From the NCBI GenBank assembly GCA_028565635.1, contig JAOXYB010093938.1:1-21958 (forward strand): a stretch of 21,958 nucleotides of DNA. The letters run 5' to 3'. Below the pieces are notes generated by a model. The model did not search any database, had not been told where the DNA came from, and was given only the letters and a program-made list of their open reading frames with translations. Made by a program: the position numbers and the translations under genes. Every line of letters starts with the position of its first letter. Positions within the stretch are counted from its first letter, which is position 1. Below are positions 10,201-17,860 of this stretch, piece after piece. This DNA is from Phoronis ovalis. Taxonomy: Eukaryota; Phoronida; Phoronidae.

Positions 10201-13200
10201 AAGGTGCCCACACTAATCTTGCAAAGTCTAAATGAGTTCTGACCATTGTTTTATATAAGGGGATGAATGTATCTGACCAAGGTGTTGAAATGTTCTTCTT
10301 AGAAGTGCAAACATTGAGTTTGCCTTTTTAACCTTCTCATTGATGTGCTTATCAAAACTTAATTCATTGTCTATTATAACTCCTATATCTTTTTCATTTA
10401 TAACCTGTGGACGTGATTTATTATGTAATTCGTAAGTATTTGTTATTTGTGATGTTTGTCCTCTTATGTTTACATGTTTACATTTATCTGGGTGGAATTT
10501 CAGCAGCCATGTGTCACTCCAATCTGTTATAATATGTAAATCATTTTGTAATTGAATTTGGTCTTTGTCATTAGCTATGGTGTTGAATACTTTTGTTTCA
10601 TCAGCAAACAAATAAACATCCGATTTAACCAATTCAGGTAAATCGTTTATGAATATAACAAACAGCAGAGGTCCTAAAACTGATCCTTGTGGTATTCTTG
10701 ATGTAACATCCATCCATTCGGAACATTTGCTATTTACACTAACTTGCTGTATTCTATCACTTAGGAAACTTTTTATCCAACACAATATAGATTCATTTAT
10801 CCCATAAGCTGACAATTTGTTTAACAACCTATTATGCGGGACCGTATCGAAAGCTTTTTGGTAATCCATATATACATACAATCTACTGATAAACCATTAT
10901 CTAGTGCTTCCGACCATTTATCTAAAACTGCCAATAACTGAAGAGTAGTAGATCTTCCAGATATGAAACCGTACTGCACTGCTTGTTTGAGAATAAATTA
11001 TTTTCTCTCATGTGCTTAATAATATGCTCTCTCACTAAAATTTCCATAGATTTACATATCTCTGTGGTAAGACTCACAGGTCTATAATTTCCGGCAATCT
11101 TCTTATTTCATTTCTTGAATATTGCACTTATCTTTGCTTTCTTCCAATCGAATGGTACGGTCATTGTTTTGAGAGAATAATTGAACAATAGCACTAGTGG
11201 AATTGATATACTTTCTGCTGATTCTTTTAATATTCTTGGATGTAAGTTATCGGGTTCTGGTGATTTCCCTATTTTTAGCTTCTGTAGCACTTTTTTGACA
11301 CTATCTGTACTTATAATTAATTCACTCATAAACTGCTGTATTTTCCTCATGGGTAATGTGGGGATTACACCATCCGGCTCTTTTGTGAACACTGAACTAA
11401 AGAAATCTGCAAGTATTTGAGCTTTATCCTGATCATTACCAGTTGTTGTTGATTTATCATTATTCGGTTCTATATGCAAATCTCCTATGCCTGTTCTCGT
11501 CTTTGATTTTGATTTAATATATTGCCATATTGCCTTTGGATTGCTCTTAGCTTTTTTAGCTAGATCTCTTTCAAAGGACTTTTTTAATTTATTTACCATA
11601 CTTTTAACTTGGTTTCTTATTTTGTTATATTCTCTCCTTATTTCTGGATCCTTTCTTGAAATTGCTCTTCTTGACAAGGAATTCTTTAACCTGATTTTAT
11701 CTGATGTTTTTTTATCCACTGGAAATTTGTCTTTCTTTTGGCAGCCATATTTATATCTTTCCTTGGAACATATCTATCTTCTATCTCTTTAATCTTATGT
11801 AAAAACACTGACCATTCTAAATTTATGTCATCTCAGTTCACTTCATCACTTAGCTCATAATCCCAGTCTATGCTACTTAATATTTCCTTTTTAATCGCAT
11901 CATAATCTGCCTTATCATAATACACTTTTGTTTTTATTTGATTACTCAGCATGTATCACAAGTATATTGGAATTGGATCACACAATGGTCACTTTTACCC
12001 AAGGGGCTTAAGTATTCTAAATCCGATATCATATTTTCTTCATTTGTCATTATTAAATCTAGTACATGGGGTGTATCTGTTCCTCTCCATCTTGTTGGTT
12101 TGGTCACATGTTGGTATAAATAGTCATCTTGTAAACACTCAATAAATTTATATTCCTGAGATTCTGTACTATTCCCTGAGCTGTCCCAGCACTCCCAATT
12201 TATATCTGGGTAATTAAAATCTCCTATGTACAGATTATGTGAATATTCTCTCTGATTTGCTGCTTCAGATATTATATTTTTTAGATTTTCATTATTTAGA
12301 TTGTCCCCTCAATTTGAGGGTGACCTATAAAACAGGCCTATCAGTAAACTATGTTGATTATTTAATTGCACTTTAATAAATATATTCTCCTCATATTTTG
12401 TTTCCATGATAATTTCTTTAGCATTTAGTGATTTATGTGTATATAATAACATTCCCCTTCCAATGTCATTTTCAATATTTACAGAAAATATATCATAATC
12501 TCCAATCTCCTCTACCGAAAATTCCGCAGACTCCAGCTTATATTTATTATTTTTTTACTTAACTTCTGTTATTCCAATAATCAGGGATTTATAGTTTATC
12601 GCTCTCACTTTGAATTCTGCTAACTTATTCCTAAACTGGTCTGCATTGGTATAGAGACATGGTATTATTCCTCCGCCATAGGCGATTTTATTGGTATTTT
12701 CATGATTTTTCTTGCCCGGCATGGTGGACCTCTGACTTTGAATACGTACTTTCCCTGTTCCTTCTCCTGCATTGCTTTCGCTTCTTGTAGTAAGTTTTTT
12801 TGACTCCTCTCTTTCAGACTTTGTCATATCATGACTCACAGATATATTCTTATATTTATCAGGAGCTATCGGAGCGCAATTCACACTATTTTCAAGTATT
12901 ATTTGCTTCAAAGTTCACTTTGCAAAACAAACCAATTATTTCTGTTAGGATACCTGGACTGGTTCCGATTCATCTTTAGATTACTGTCTGACTTCAAACC
13001 TATGATCTATTGTTCACTGATTCCTTTCATGTATTCTTTCTATTATAATCTGGTTGCATCACGCTTGCTGGGCCTATTGTGTAAGAGTTGTTTACAAGTT
13101 GTGCATTGTTTATTTCTTAACCAACACCCTGTTTCTAAACTAAATAATGATTGGTTGGGCTTTTGCAAGCTGCATTTGTATTGGACATTCATGATATCTG

Positions 13201-16200
13201 TATGTATTATATAACCTGGAGTGAGATGCTTTTCGGGGTTCTAGTTTATATATATTTCAAGTTCTCAAGTTGTACTATTAATAGTTTTTCTTCAATACAA
13301 GCCTTTATACTTCGAAAAGCTGACTTATCTGTTTTATAAAGATCTGGGATCATTACGCCAATACAGGAGCACTTCGCAGATTGTTTAGGTTCTTGAACAG
13401 GCGTCTCTGTACTTCTGAACTTTCAAGTTGTACCAAAACTGGCCTGATTGCTGATTCTTTATACTTCCCAAGCCTAATAGTTTTCACTAGTTGTTGTCTC
13501 TCGATCTTAACACCACATACCTGTGAAATATCCTGTATAATTGCTTTATCATGCTCTATTTTCTCCTCCTTGAGTTGTGATTTACACTCTGGTATTCCAT
13601 AGAAGACTGCATTATTCTCCCTTTCTTTCCTCTCATTCACCTCAGATGCAACTTGCTTTATATCAGTACCATTAACACCATTAGTCTGATTTAGCTCTTC
13701 TTTAACAATTTCTCGCACTTTGTTCTCATCACATTTATGTGTCATATCTACCTCTAACTTAGCTATCCTGCTCTCAAATTCTTTCATGATCTCTGCGCTC
13801 CACATTAAATTAATTTTGATTTATTTTCTAGAGACATTGACCATCCAAATGTTTTGAAGTTGTTAGGCATATGCACTGAAATATCTCCATACCTTGCAAT
13901 ACTGGAATACTTTCCATCGGTATTACTTTACGTATTTTTATAAGAAAAACTTGTTGGCAAATAACATTTGTACATAATAGTAATATTAATCTTAACTTTC
14001 ACTTCGCATGTGTTATGGGTACAGAATATCTTCTGGTAAATAATGCCATAAAATGCCTGAATGGCAAGGTAATGGTTAGTAACACAGGCTTTATTTGAAG
14101 CTTCTGGTGTATAGTTTTACATAATATCTGCTTATTTGTTTTTAATACAGGGAGATATGAAACATTTTCTGCAGAACCATGAAAACCAAAAAACATCTTT
14201 AAGTGAACAGGGACTCCTGTTGAATTTCGTGTGTGATTTGGTTACTGGTTTGCAATGTCTCCATAATCAGGACTATGTACATAAGTAAGTGCTATTTTTC
14301 AGATTACCTTATATATGATAGAAATACAGAAATCTTTCGTGAAAGGATTCATGTCTGCAATATACTATTTGCATGTGCTAGATAATAAGCGAAACAAACT
14401 CTATCAATCACATAAATTGCTTTATACAAATAATCAATCCTACAACTCTCTCATGCCATGAATTCATGAATGTGGAGAATTGGGAGACCGATTGCATTAG
14501 TTTAGCTTCACTGCCTAGATCATATAAATAGTATTTTTTCGTTATAGCCATATAATTTGAGAAAAATATTTAACATTAGTATTGAATCAGGGAAGCTGCA
14601 TACCTAAAAATGACAAAATTAAAACAAAGAGTCACTTGTATTTATTTTTTGTTCAAGGCTATTGCTGGTATGCGCAGATCATACCCAACTGCCTTGTGTA
14701 TGGAAGTGTACATCCCGGAATAGGATTACATTCAACTTTAATGGTTATTTTCACATTATCAATTTGCATTGATCCGATACCTGCCAGGCTTAACAAAACT
14801 CTATTCTTAACAATCTGGTTGTACTGCATCTGTAGAAAGTTTAAGATTTGCATGTAGCTTAAAAATATTCTGCTTAAAAAAAATTACCTTCTGTTAAATT
14901 ATTTATGAGCAAAAGGTAACATAAAACGTCCTTGCTAAAAACTGTACTGTTTCCAAACAAACAAATTCAAAGGTTACAACATTAACAATGGAGGAATATA
15001 AAATTAATTATGTAGATTATACCAAATGGTCTCTATTCAGTGCTGGCCAAAACAGAACAGATAATCCCGGTTCAATAAGTAAAATTGAATTCTGTCTTGA
15101 TAAGATATAATTTTAAAAGATTTTATTTTTTTCCAGTGATTTTGCTCTTAGAAACTGTATCGTTACTGCTGATATGTCAGTGAAAATTGGTGATTATGGT
15201 GTCTCGGAGTATATTTACAAAGTAAGATTTATTTTAATATTACAACTCTTAGTATATTTTATTGAATGTCTTGGAATATGTTATTGCCAGCTTTTAATAG
15301 AATATGTACAACCAAACTTGTAGTAACGATAATTCATTCTTTACATACAATCAATCTGTTATATTATTAATCATTCTGGAAAGTATGATTTGATTAATGC
15401 ATTTTTTTAGGAAGATTATTTCTTTACAAGCACTGAAGCGGTACCAATAAGGTGGTGTGCTCCAGAAACAATTGATTTTACTGGAAATCATGTCTCACTC
15501 AGGAAAACAGACAAACAAGCTAATATTTGGTAAATTTCTAATCTATTTGAACCCCACATATAGAATGTAATATACAAAATGGTTCTGCAACTGAATTGTT
15601 TATTGCCAAAAATAATTATACAGTTATGATTAAACAAATATCAGGATAAATCCGTAAGTTGGGAACTATCTGCAATGAAAGAATCAGTAGACAATTTTTT
15701 TGCGAAGTTTTAGTTACAAGCGAAGGTACTTTGAATCCACTATCTTGCTATTCTTTCAACAGTTTTTGAAGATAGGTACACAATGTTGGTTGTCCTTTAG
15801 AAGCTACTTAGTCCGACTATTATTATGTTTATAAGAGACTAAGTTTTGTTCCTATATTTTGATAGGACATTTGGTGTAGTGTTATGGGAATTGTTGGAGT
15901 TTGCAAGACAGCCATACAGTGATTTAAATGACGAGAATGTTCTGGAATATGTGATATCAAGAGGTCAGATAAGACTTGCCAAACCACTATCGAATGTGTT
16001 GCATACAGATAAATTGTAAGTTTATTCAGGTTTGTAATCCAGAGAACTTTTTTGTTTGTCTGTGTAACGAAGCACTAAAACTTGTGAACTTCTGTAATGT
16101 TAATAAATGATATTCAAGTTTGCGTTCAAGTACAAAAAACCTTTTTTACCGGTTTTGCAATACGTAATTGCTTTTATAGTGAAAGTTTCAGCTGTTATTT

Positions 16201-16891
16201 ATACCCGGTATTTATTAATAATGATTTGAGTTTCAATTATTTTCTAGCTGTTTACAATGTGCCATTGTAAACTGCAGTTAGCTAGGTTATGCATGGGTTA
16301 TTTTCTTTCAGATATGAACTTATGTGCCACTGTTGGTTAGAAGTCGATAAACGTCCAGATATAGCAGTTATTCACCTTGCCTTAACTGAACTAAGATCTC
16401 ACCAAAACTCTGACGAGTTTGATTCAGTTTGGAACAGTATGTTACCTAAACGAAGTCCAGTGATAGTTAAAGCAGATTCTCCTTCAAGTAATGATCATTT
16501 AAACGATAGATGTTTTAGTACAGAATTTATACCGTCCCAGTTAAGACCTGTGGGGAAAATCTCTGAAAAATCTCAAACTATTGATGAATCTGATTATTCT
16601 GAAGATGACACACATCACTCAGATTTATCTAACAGTGTCATATTGGAACATGAAAATAATACTGCTGAGGATGATATTCTTCAGCAGCAAGTTTTAAATG
16701 GAGATCAAAGAACATCAGAGGGGCAATTTCTAACAAGTACACCCATCAAAAAGTCTTCCGTACTAGAATCCCCTGAAAGTGACTACAATACTCCTGATGC
16801 AACTATGGGCAGTAGCTCGAACTATGATACTGCCAATACTCAAGAATTCTCAACATTAACAGAATCAGTGTTGTCTCATGAACTAGTTTAA
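7126..16891 (+). CDS. LMTK: Lemur tyrosine kinase (LMTK/AATK family) homologue, 10 exons, 5' end missing
   Basis: Ten exons (7126-7230, 7785-8004, 8749-8822, 9203-9330, 13832-13919, 14151-14284, 15137-15221, 15411-15529, 15866-16015, 16312-16891) join in consistent phase to give 560 residues. In order: a transmembrane helix (residues about 5-27); a linker; a kinase domain (about 117-398) with Gly-loop GTGWFGK (127-133), HND in place of HRD (Asp251 kept), ALRN, GDYG in place of DFG (Asp269 kept), PIRWCAPE and WLEVDKRPD; and a 162-residue acidic/Ser-rich tail. FARNQLQYL, HPNVL, VKIGDYG and ALRNC are hallmarks of the LMTK family, whose members are membrane-anchored kinases of endosomes and neurites. 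Oddities: the beta-3 lysine is Arg154, and the tail is far shorter than the roughly 1,000 residues of vertebrate LMTKs. The first exon (N-terminus) is not identified. The gene hosts several transposon insertions in its introns. Confidence 0.88.
7231..7784 (+). other. LMTK intron (TM to juxtamembrane exon)
   Basis: No exon or RNA gene is recognised. The 7528-7740 part is less AT-rich. It holds a phrase (gatgaaaatttct at 7661-7673 and following) resembling part of the repeat at 2911-2923, so it may be a diverged interspersed repeat. Confidence 0.4.
7785..8004 (+). CDS. LMTK: LMTK exon: juxtamembrane linker
   Basis: The exon is 220 bases, phase 0 to 1, from acceptor tttaatag to donor gtattt. 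It encodes an acidic, Pro-rich linker (TPPAFSVVEDESMFAPPFES and on) ending in a basic patch (KNKSLLYPKICRIDRMKMQN). It includes KVEF (model residues 71-74), which fits the RVxF type of PP1-docking motif. Linker sequence is poorly conserved in the family, so the assignment rests on phase, position and the open frame. Confidence 0.7.
8031..8475. mobile_element. MITE, non-autonomous DNA transposon (hAT- or P-type) with 8-bp target duplication
   Basis: The element spans 8039-8467 (429 bp). Its left end (8039-8084) begins CACAGGGGACTGGTGGTAAA. Its right end (about 8421-8467) is the reverse complement of this with a single one-base gap over about 46 bases. Directly outside lies an exact 8-bp direct repeat, GTGGGAAG (8031-8038 and 8468-8475), which is the target-site duplication. 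An 8-bp duplication is typical of hAT transposons and also of P elements; the CAGGGG near the tip favours hAT. The interior encodes no transposase that I recognise, so movement must have used enzyme from elsewhere. It lies in an LMTK intron, 26 bases after the exon that ends at 8004. The near-identity of the ends and duplication suggests a fairly recent insertion. Confidence 0.9.
8749..8822 (+). CDS. LMTK: LMTK exon: start of kinase domain and Gly-rich loop
   Basis: The exon is 74 bases, phase 1 to 0, from acceptor tcttccag to donor gtactg. It encodes DISKCEFARNQLQYLKEMGT then GWFGK. The motif RNQLQYL-E-G-GWFGK is a clear LMTK signature. Confidence 0.9.
8823..9202 (+). other. LMTK intron (Gly-loop exon to beta-3 exon)
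   Basis: A 380-bp AT-rich intron. Nothing further recognised. Confidence 0.7.
9203..9330 (+). CDS. LMTK: LMTK exon: beta-2/beta-3 and helix C
   Basis: The exon is 128 bases, phase 0 to 2. It encodes VILGEAAKISVGMKRSKVVI, RQLNEESSKEDQALFMEEIR, PY and a split Arg. It aligns with the LMTK VxLGE...VVVKEL...EVQPYR region. The codon AGA at 9263-9265 sits where the family has the ATP-anchoring Lys. The donor is the first of four tandem copies. Confidence 0.88.
9326..9380 (+). repeat. 15-bp tandem repeat multiplying a 5' splice site
   Basis: The unit gtaacaatcttacag occurs at 9331-9345 and 9346-9360, then with one change at 9361-9375, followed by a partial copy (gtagcaatt) from 9376. Each copy recreates the junction TTACAG|GTAA (last copy GTAG), so donors are possible at 9331, 9346, 9361 and 9376. 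In the kinase frame the unit starts with TAA at 9332-9334, so only the first donor gives a full-length product. Confidence 0.9.
9655..9674 (-). repeat. LINE 3'-terminal short tandem repeat
   Basis: TTACTTAGAG occurs twice in tandem on the plus strand (CTCTAAGTAA on the element's own strand), directly after the C-terminal coding frame and a short tail. CR1-clade LINEs end in short repeats of this kind instead of poly-A. Confidence 0.6.
9686..10246 (-). pseudogene. LINE ORF2 remnant: C-terminal region after reverse transcriptase
   Basis: The frame is 186 codons. It carries MVRTHLDFARLVWAPYKIKH, IEQIESVQRRAIKQLPGLKN, the YRRIRGDMIELFKILNGYYD block and FKSRLDRFW. These are the familiar thumb/C-terminal blocks of CR1- and jockey-type reverse transcriptases. 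It is separated from the palm domain by a one-base frame break near 10275. Confidence 0.85.
10228..10881 (-). pseudogene. LINE ORF2 remnant: reverse transcriptase palm domain
   Basis: The frame carries YMDYQKAFDTVPHNRLLNKL, then a CWIKSFLSDR block, IPQGSVLGPLLFVIFINDLP, and VYLFADETKVFNTI. Family: non-LTR reverse transcriptase, which copies the element's RNA at a nicked target. The catalytic box normally reads (Y/F)ADD; here it is FADE, a loss of the second Asp. The residue before IPQG is Arg where Gly is usual. The frame is joined upstream only across frame breaks near 10875 and 10972-10982. Confidence 0.88.
11108..11719 (-). pseudogene. LINE ORF2 remnant: linker and N-terminal part of reverse transcriptase
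   Basis: The frame is basic and Lys/Arg-rich at first (KKSFERDLAKKAKSNPKAIW), followed by DLHIEPN, the ADFFSSVFTKEPDG block, KLKIGKSPEPDNLHPRILKE and VPFDWKKAKISAIFKK. These blocks precede the palm domain in CR1-type elements. It ends at a TGA where related elements have a Gly codon. Confidence 0.85.
11720..12554 (-). pseudogene. LINE ORF2 remnant: endonuclease domain, interrupted
   Basis: The minus-strand translation carries ESAEFSVEEIGDYDIFSVNI, SLLIGLFYRSP, IGDFNYPDINWE (about 12232-12197), VLDLIMTNEE and PLGKSDHCVIQF (SDH at 11993-11985). These are the ordered motifs of an apurinic-type LINE endonuclease, which nicks target DNA to start integration. An in-frame TGA at 12309-12311 follows YRSPS. 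Further stops follow the SDH motif. Confidence 0.8.
12555..12866 (-). pseudogene. LINE remnant: C-terminal ORF1 fragment and start of endonuclease
   Basis: The frame begins inside the nested insertion but becomes element-like from APDKYKNISVSHDMTKSERE. This reads as the tail of the ORF1 protein and is the direct continuation of the segment that stops at 13364. Further on come CLYTNADQFRNKLAEFKVRA and LIIGITEVK, the start of the endonuclease. A TAA at 12555-12557 ends it. Confidence 0.75.
12860..13370. mobile_element. Nested 497-bp insertion in LINE ORF1 with 7-bp target duplication
   Basis: The LINE ORF1 reading frame stops at 13364 in ...SAP and resumes at 12866 with ...APDKYKN. The break is flanked by the direct repeat CAGGAGC (12860-12866 and 13364-13370), so the inserted piece is 12867-13363. 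Its ends are weakly inverted: TATCGGAGCGCAAT on the left and, reverse complemented, TATTGGCGTAAT on the right. It has no transposase-like frame. It is best read as a small non-autonomous DNA transposon that entered after the LINE. Superfamily not determined. Confidence 0.72.
13353..13805 (-). pseudogene. LINE ORF1 remnant, cut by a nested insertion
   Basis: The frame is 150 codons. It starts with a probable coiled coil (MKEFESRIAKLEVDMTHKCD to about residue 60), then KERENNAVFYGIPE, typical of the RNA-binding domain of LINE ORF1 proteins, and RLGKYKESAIRPVLVQLESS. Family role: RNA chaperone that coats the element RNA. The last codons and stop (13366-13353) come from the inserted sequence, not from the LINE. 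Confidence 0.8.
13832..13919 (+). CDS. LMTK: LMTK exon: HPNVL region
   Basis: The exon is 88 bases, phase 2 to 0, from acceptor tattttctag to donor gtatta. It encodes (R)DIDHPNVLKLLGICTEISPY then LAILEYFPS, matching the LMTK HPNVLQCLG-C-E--PYL--FE segment up to the hinge. It begins less than about 30 bases after an antisense LINE ends. Confidence 0.88.
14151..14284 (+). CDS. LMTK: LMTK exon: helices D and E
   Basis: The exon is 134 bases, phase 0 to 2, from acceptor aatacag to donor gtaagt. It encodes GDMKHFLQNHENQKTSLSEQ, then GLLLNFVCDLVTGLQCLHNQ and DYVH. It covers the region after the hinge through the LQ-LH--YVH segment that precedes the catalytic loop. Confidence 0.88.
14285..15136 (+). 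other. LMTK intron (YVH exon to catalytic-loop exon)
   Basis: The intron is 852 bp. The stretch at about 14590-14855 is less AT-rich than its flanks and is open for 60-90 codons on both strands. I recognise no family in either translation. It may be an old repeat fragment. The rest is plain AT-rich intron. Confidence 0.5.
15137..15221 (+). CDS. LMTK: LMTK exon: catalytic loop and GDYG
   Basis: The exon is 85 bases, phase 2 to 0, from acceptor ttccag to donor gtaaga. It encodes (N)DFALRNCIVTADMSVKIGDY then GVSEYIYK. The catalytic-base Asp (15138-15140) and metal-binding Asp (15192-15194) are both present. HxDxALRN and GDYG are the usual LMTK forms of HRDLAARN and DFG. Confidence 0.92.
15411..15529 (+). 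CDS. LMTK: LMTK exon: activation segment and APE motif
   Basis: The exon is 119 bases, phase 0 to 2, from acceptor ttttttag to donor gtaaat. It encodes EDYFFTSTEAVPIRWCAPET, then IDFTGNHVSLRKTDKQANIW. KEDYF, the RW-APE motif and the N-W start of helix F all match LMTK. Confidence 0.92.
15530..15865 (+). other. LMTK intron (APE exon to C-lobe exon)
   Basis: A 336-bp intron with nothing recognised inside. Confidence 0.7.
15866..16015 (+). CDS. LMTK: LMTK exon: kinase C-lobe
   Basis: The exon is 150 bases, phase 2 to 2, from acceptor tgatag to donor gtaagt. It encodes TFGVVLWELLEFARQPYSDL, NDENVLEYVISRGQIRLAKP and LSNVLHTDKL. G-V-LWEL-E-A-QPY is the tyrosine-kinase helix F/G region. Confidence 0.92.
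16312..16891 (+). CDS. LMTK: LMTK last exon: end of kinase domain and short cytoplasmic tail
   Basis: The exon is 580 bases from acceptor ttctttcag to TAA at 16889-16891. It begins (L)YELMCHCWLEVDKRPDIAVI, the final kinase helices, then a 162-residue tail. The tail has an acidic Ser stretch (DESDYSEDDTHHSDLSNS), several Ser/Thr-Pro sites (TSTPIKK, LESPESD, YNTPDA) and the C-terminus SHELV. The tail has no cysteines, no recognised domain and is probably disordered. The last four residues, HELV, fit a class III PDZ ligand pattern (x-D/E-x-hydrophobic). Confidence 0.88.
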
Positions 16892-17226
16892 GACCAAGCA
16901 AAGCAAAAAAAGCTGTAAATACTGAAGTCTATTTTGTGAATCCTAATTCTAATCCTGTGATCATCTATAGAGTTGTTCCCGAGATAAGTCTCATTAGATA
17001 GAAATTACCTTGTTAATGGATTCAGCACTTCCTCTCCTAACTCATAGGTTGTGTTTGCACCAGTAAAAGTTATTTTGAATCTCTAGTTTTCTCATAACAA
17101 TTTACTTACAGGATATATCTGTAGAAATATTGAAAAGAATATGAAACCAGTCTTAAGAATCAAAGTCGTAGTATGATCTGATTAATGTAGAACAGCTAAA
17201 CTGCTGAACATGGTGCTTTTAAAAGG

Positions 17227-17247
17227 GCAAACATCAAAAATGTTTGC
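17227..17247 (+). other. Small perfect hairpin in LMTK 3' UTR
   Basis: GCAAACAT, a 5-base loop (CAAAA), then ATGTTTGC form an 8-bp stem. It is AT-rich and modest in stability. There is no following T run and no evidence of function. Confidence 0.4.
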
Positions 17248-17773
17248 ACTACTGGTGGCTTGTGTAGTCATCACTGTTTAATTGTATGGGTGATTTTTAT
17301 GTTTTTATATTTATGTTAATTGTTAAGTCTGCATTATATTGCAAACTTATAGGTAATACAATTAGTATACAAATATTTCTGACTGTGCACTTCAGTAGTG
17401 CATGTAGTGAATATTTATGCCACCTTTGCTTTTTACAGATTTATACTTGCTTTGTATTGAAGCCATAATCTCAATGTCATGTTTTGCTTCAATTTGCTTG
17501 ATTAGCTCATCATTTAGTTTCTGGTATCCTAGTCTATTCAAGAAATAATGTCAAAGTATTAACGGTGTTTTAGTAGTTTTCTATTTTTTTACATATACAA
17601 GGCTTAATAGTAACACCAAGATTTGTTTAAACAAAGTTTAAGCAGGTATTTTTATATTTTCTTTTTGTTACTATTGCCTTTTATTTATTAAAATGGATTT
17701 TTAGGCATAACACTGGTGATTTTGTACTATAAAACTATAAAAGGTTTTTATTAATGTTGTTTGTTAATACTCT

Positions 17774-17779
17774 TTATTT
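17774..17779 (-). terminator. Candidate polyadenylation signal for WDR13
   Basis: TTTATT on the plus strand is AATAAA on the minus strand, about 430 bases past the WDR13 stop codon. Alternatives are a closer ATTAAA (plus TTTAAT at 18085-18090) and further AATAAA copies at 17747-17752 and 17684-17689. Confidence 0.35.
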
Positions 17780-17839
17780 TAATAATAACAAAATATCAAT
17801 TCTGTTATAAAAGATATATTTTAACTTTATAATGTGGCT

Positions 17840-17845
17840 AATAAA
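17840..17845 (+). terminator. Candidate polyadenylation signal for LMTK
   Basis: Canonical AATAAA about 950 bases after the LMTK stop, in the sense orientation. Confidence 0.45.
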
Positions 17846-17860
17846 TAGTTATGATAACGC

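Larger units (their letters stand above)
9655..13815 (-). mobile_element. Degenerate CR1/L2-like LINE retrotransposon, antisense in LMTK intron, 5'-truncated
   Basis: Minus-strand pieces run in LINE order. An ORF1-like segment (13805-13364, resuming from 12866). An apurinic-type endonuclease (about 12650-11985; start CLYTNADQFRNKL, GDFN motif near 12200, terminal SDH at 11993-11985). A linker. Reverse transcriptase (about 11160-10300; KAFDTVPHNRLL, IPQGSVLGPLLF, FADE). A C-terminal region (10246-9686; VQRRA, FKSRLD). The 3' end is two copies of a 10-bp unit (9655-9674) rather than poly-A, as in CR1-type elements. Breaks: in-frame stops at 12555-12557, 12309-12311 and 11108-11110; frame breaks near 10972-10982 (GCAGT duplicated), near 10875 and near 10275. 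The second Asp of the catalytic FADD box is Glu (10597-10599). It cannot be active as it stands. Boundaries are approximate. Confidence 0.88.
16892..17860 (+). other. LMTK 3' UTR (probable)
   Basis: AT-rich sequence with no coding resemblance follows the TAA at 16889-16891. The canonical signal AATAAA at 17840-17845 is the most likely polyadenylation signal, giving a UTR near 950 bases. An ATTAAA at 17688-17693 is an earlier alternative. A perfect 8-bp hairpin lies at 17227-17247. Confidence 0.5.

Noticed and set aside
11181-11792. Plus-strand hydrophobic frames (11181-11420 and 11487-11792), possible membrane proteins
   Set aside because: They are the complement of the LINE reverse-transcriptase and linker coding frames on the minus strand.
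12955-12980. ggttccgattc as a tRNA-like B box of a SINE in the nested insertion
   Set aside because: No suitably spaced A box and no tRNA-like fold. The insertion has weak inverted ends instead.
12831-13214. 127-codon plus-strand frame with hydrophobic segments
   Set aside because: It crosses the LINE/insertion boundary at 12867 and matches no family. No transposase motif is visible.
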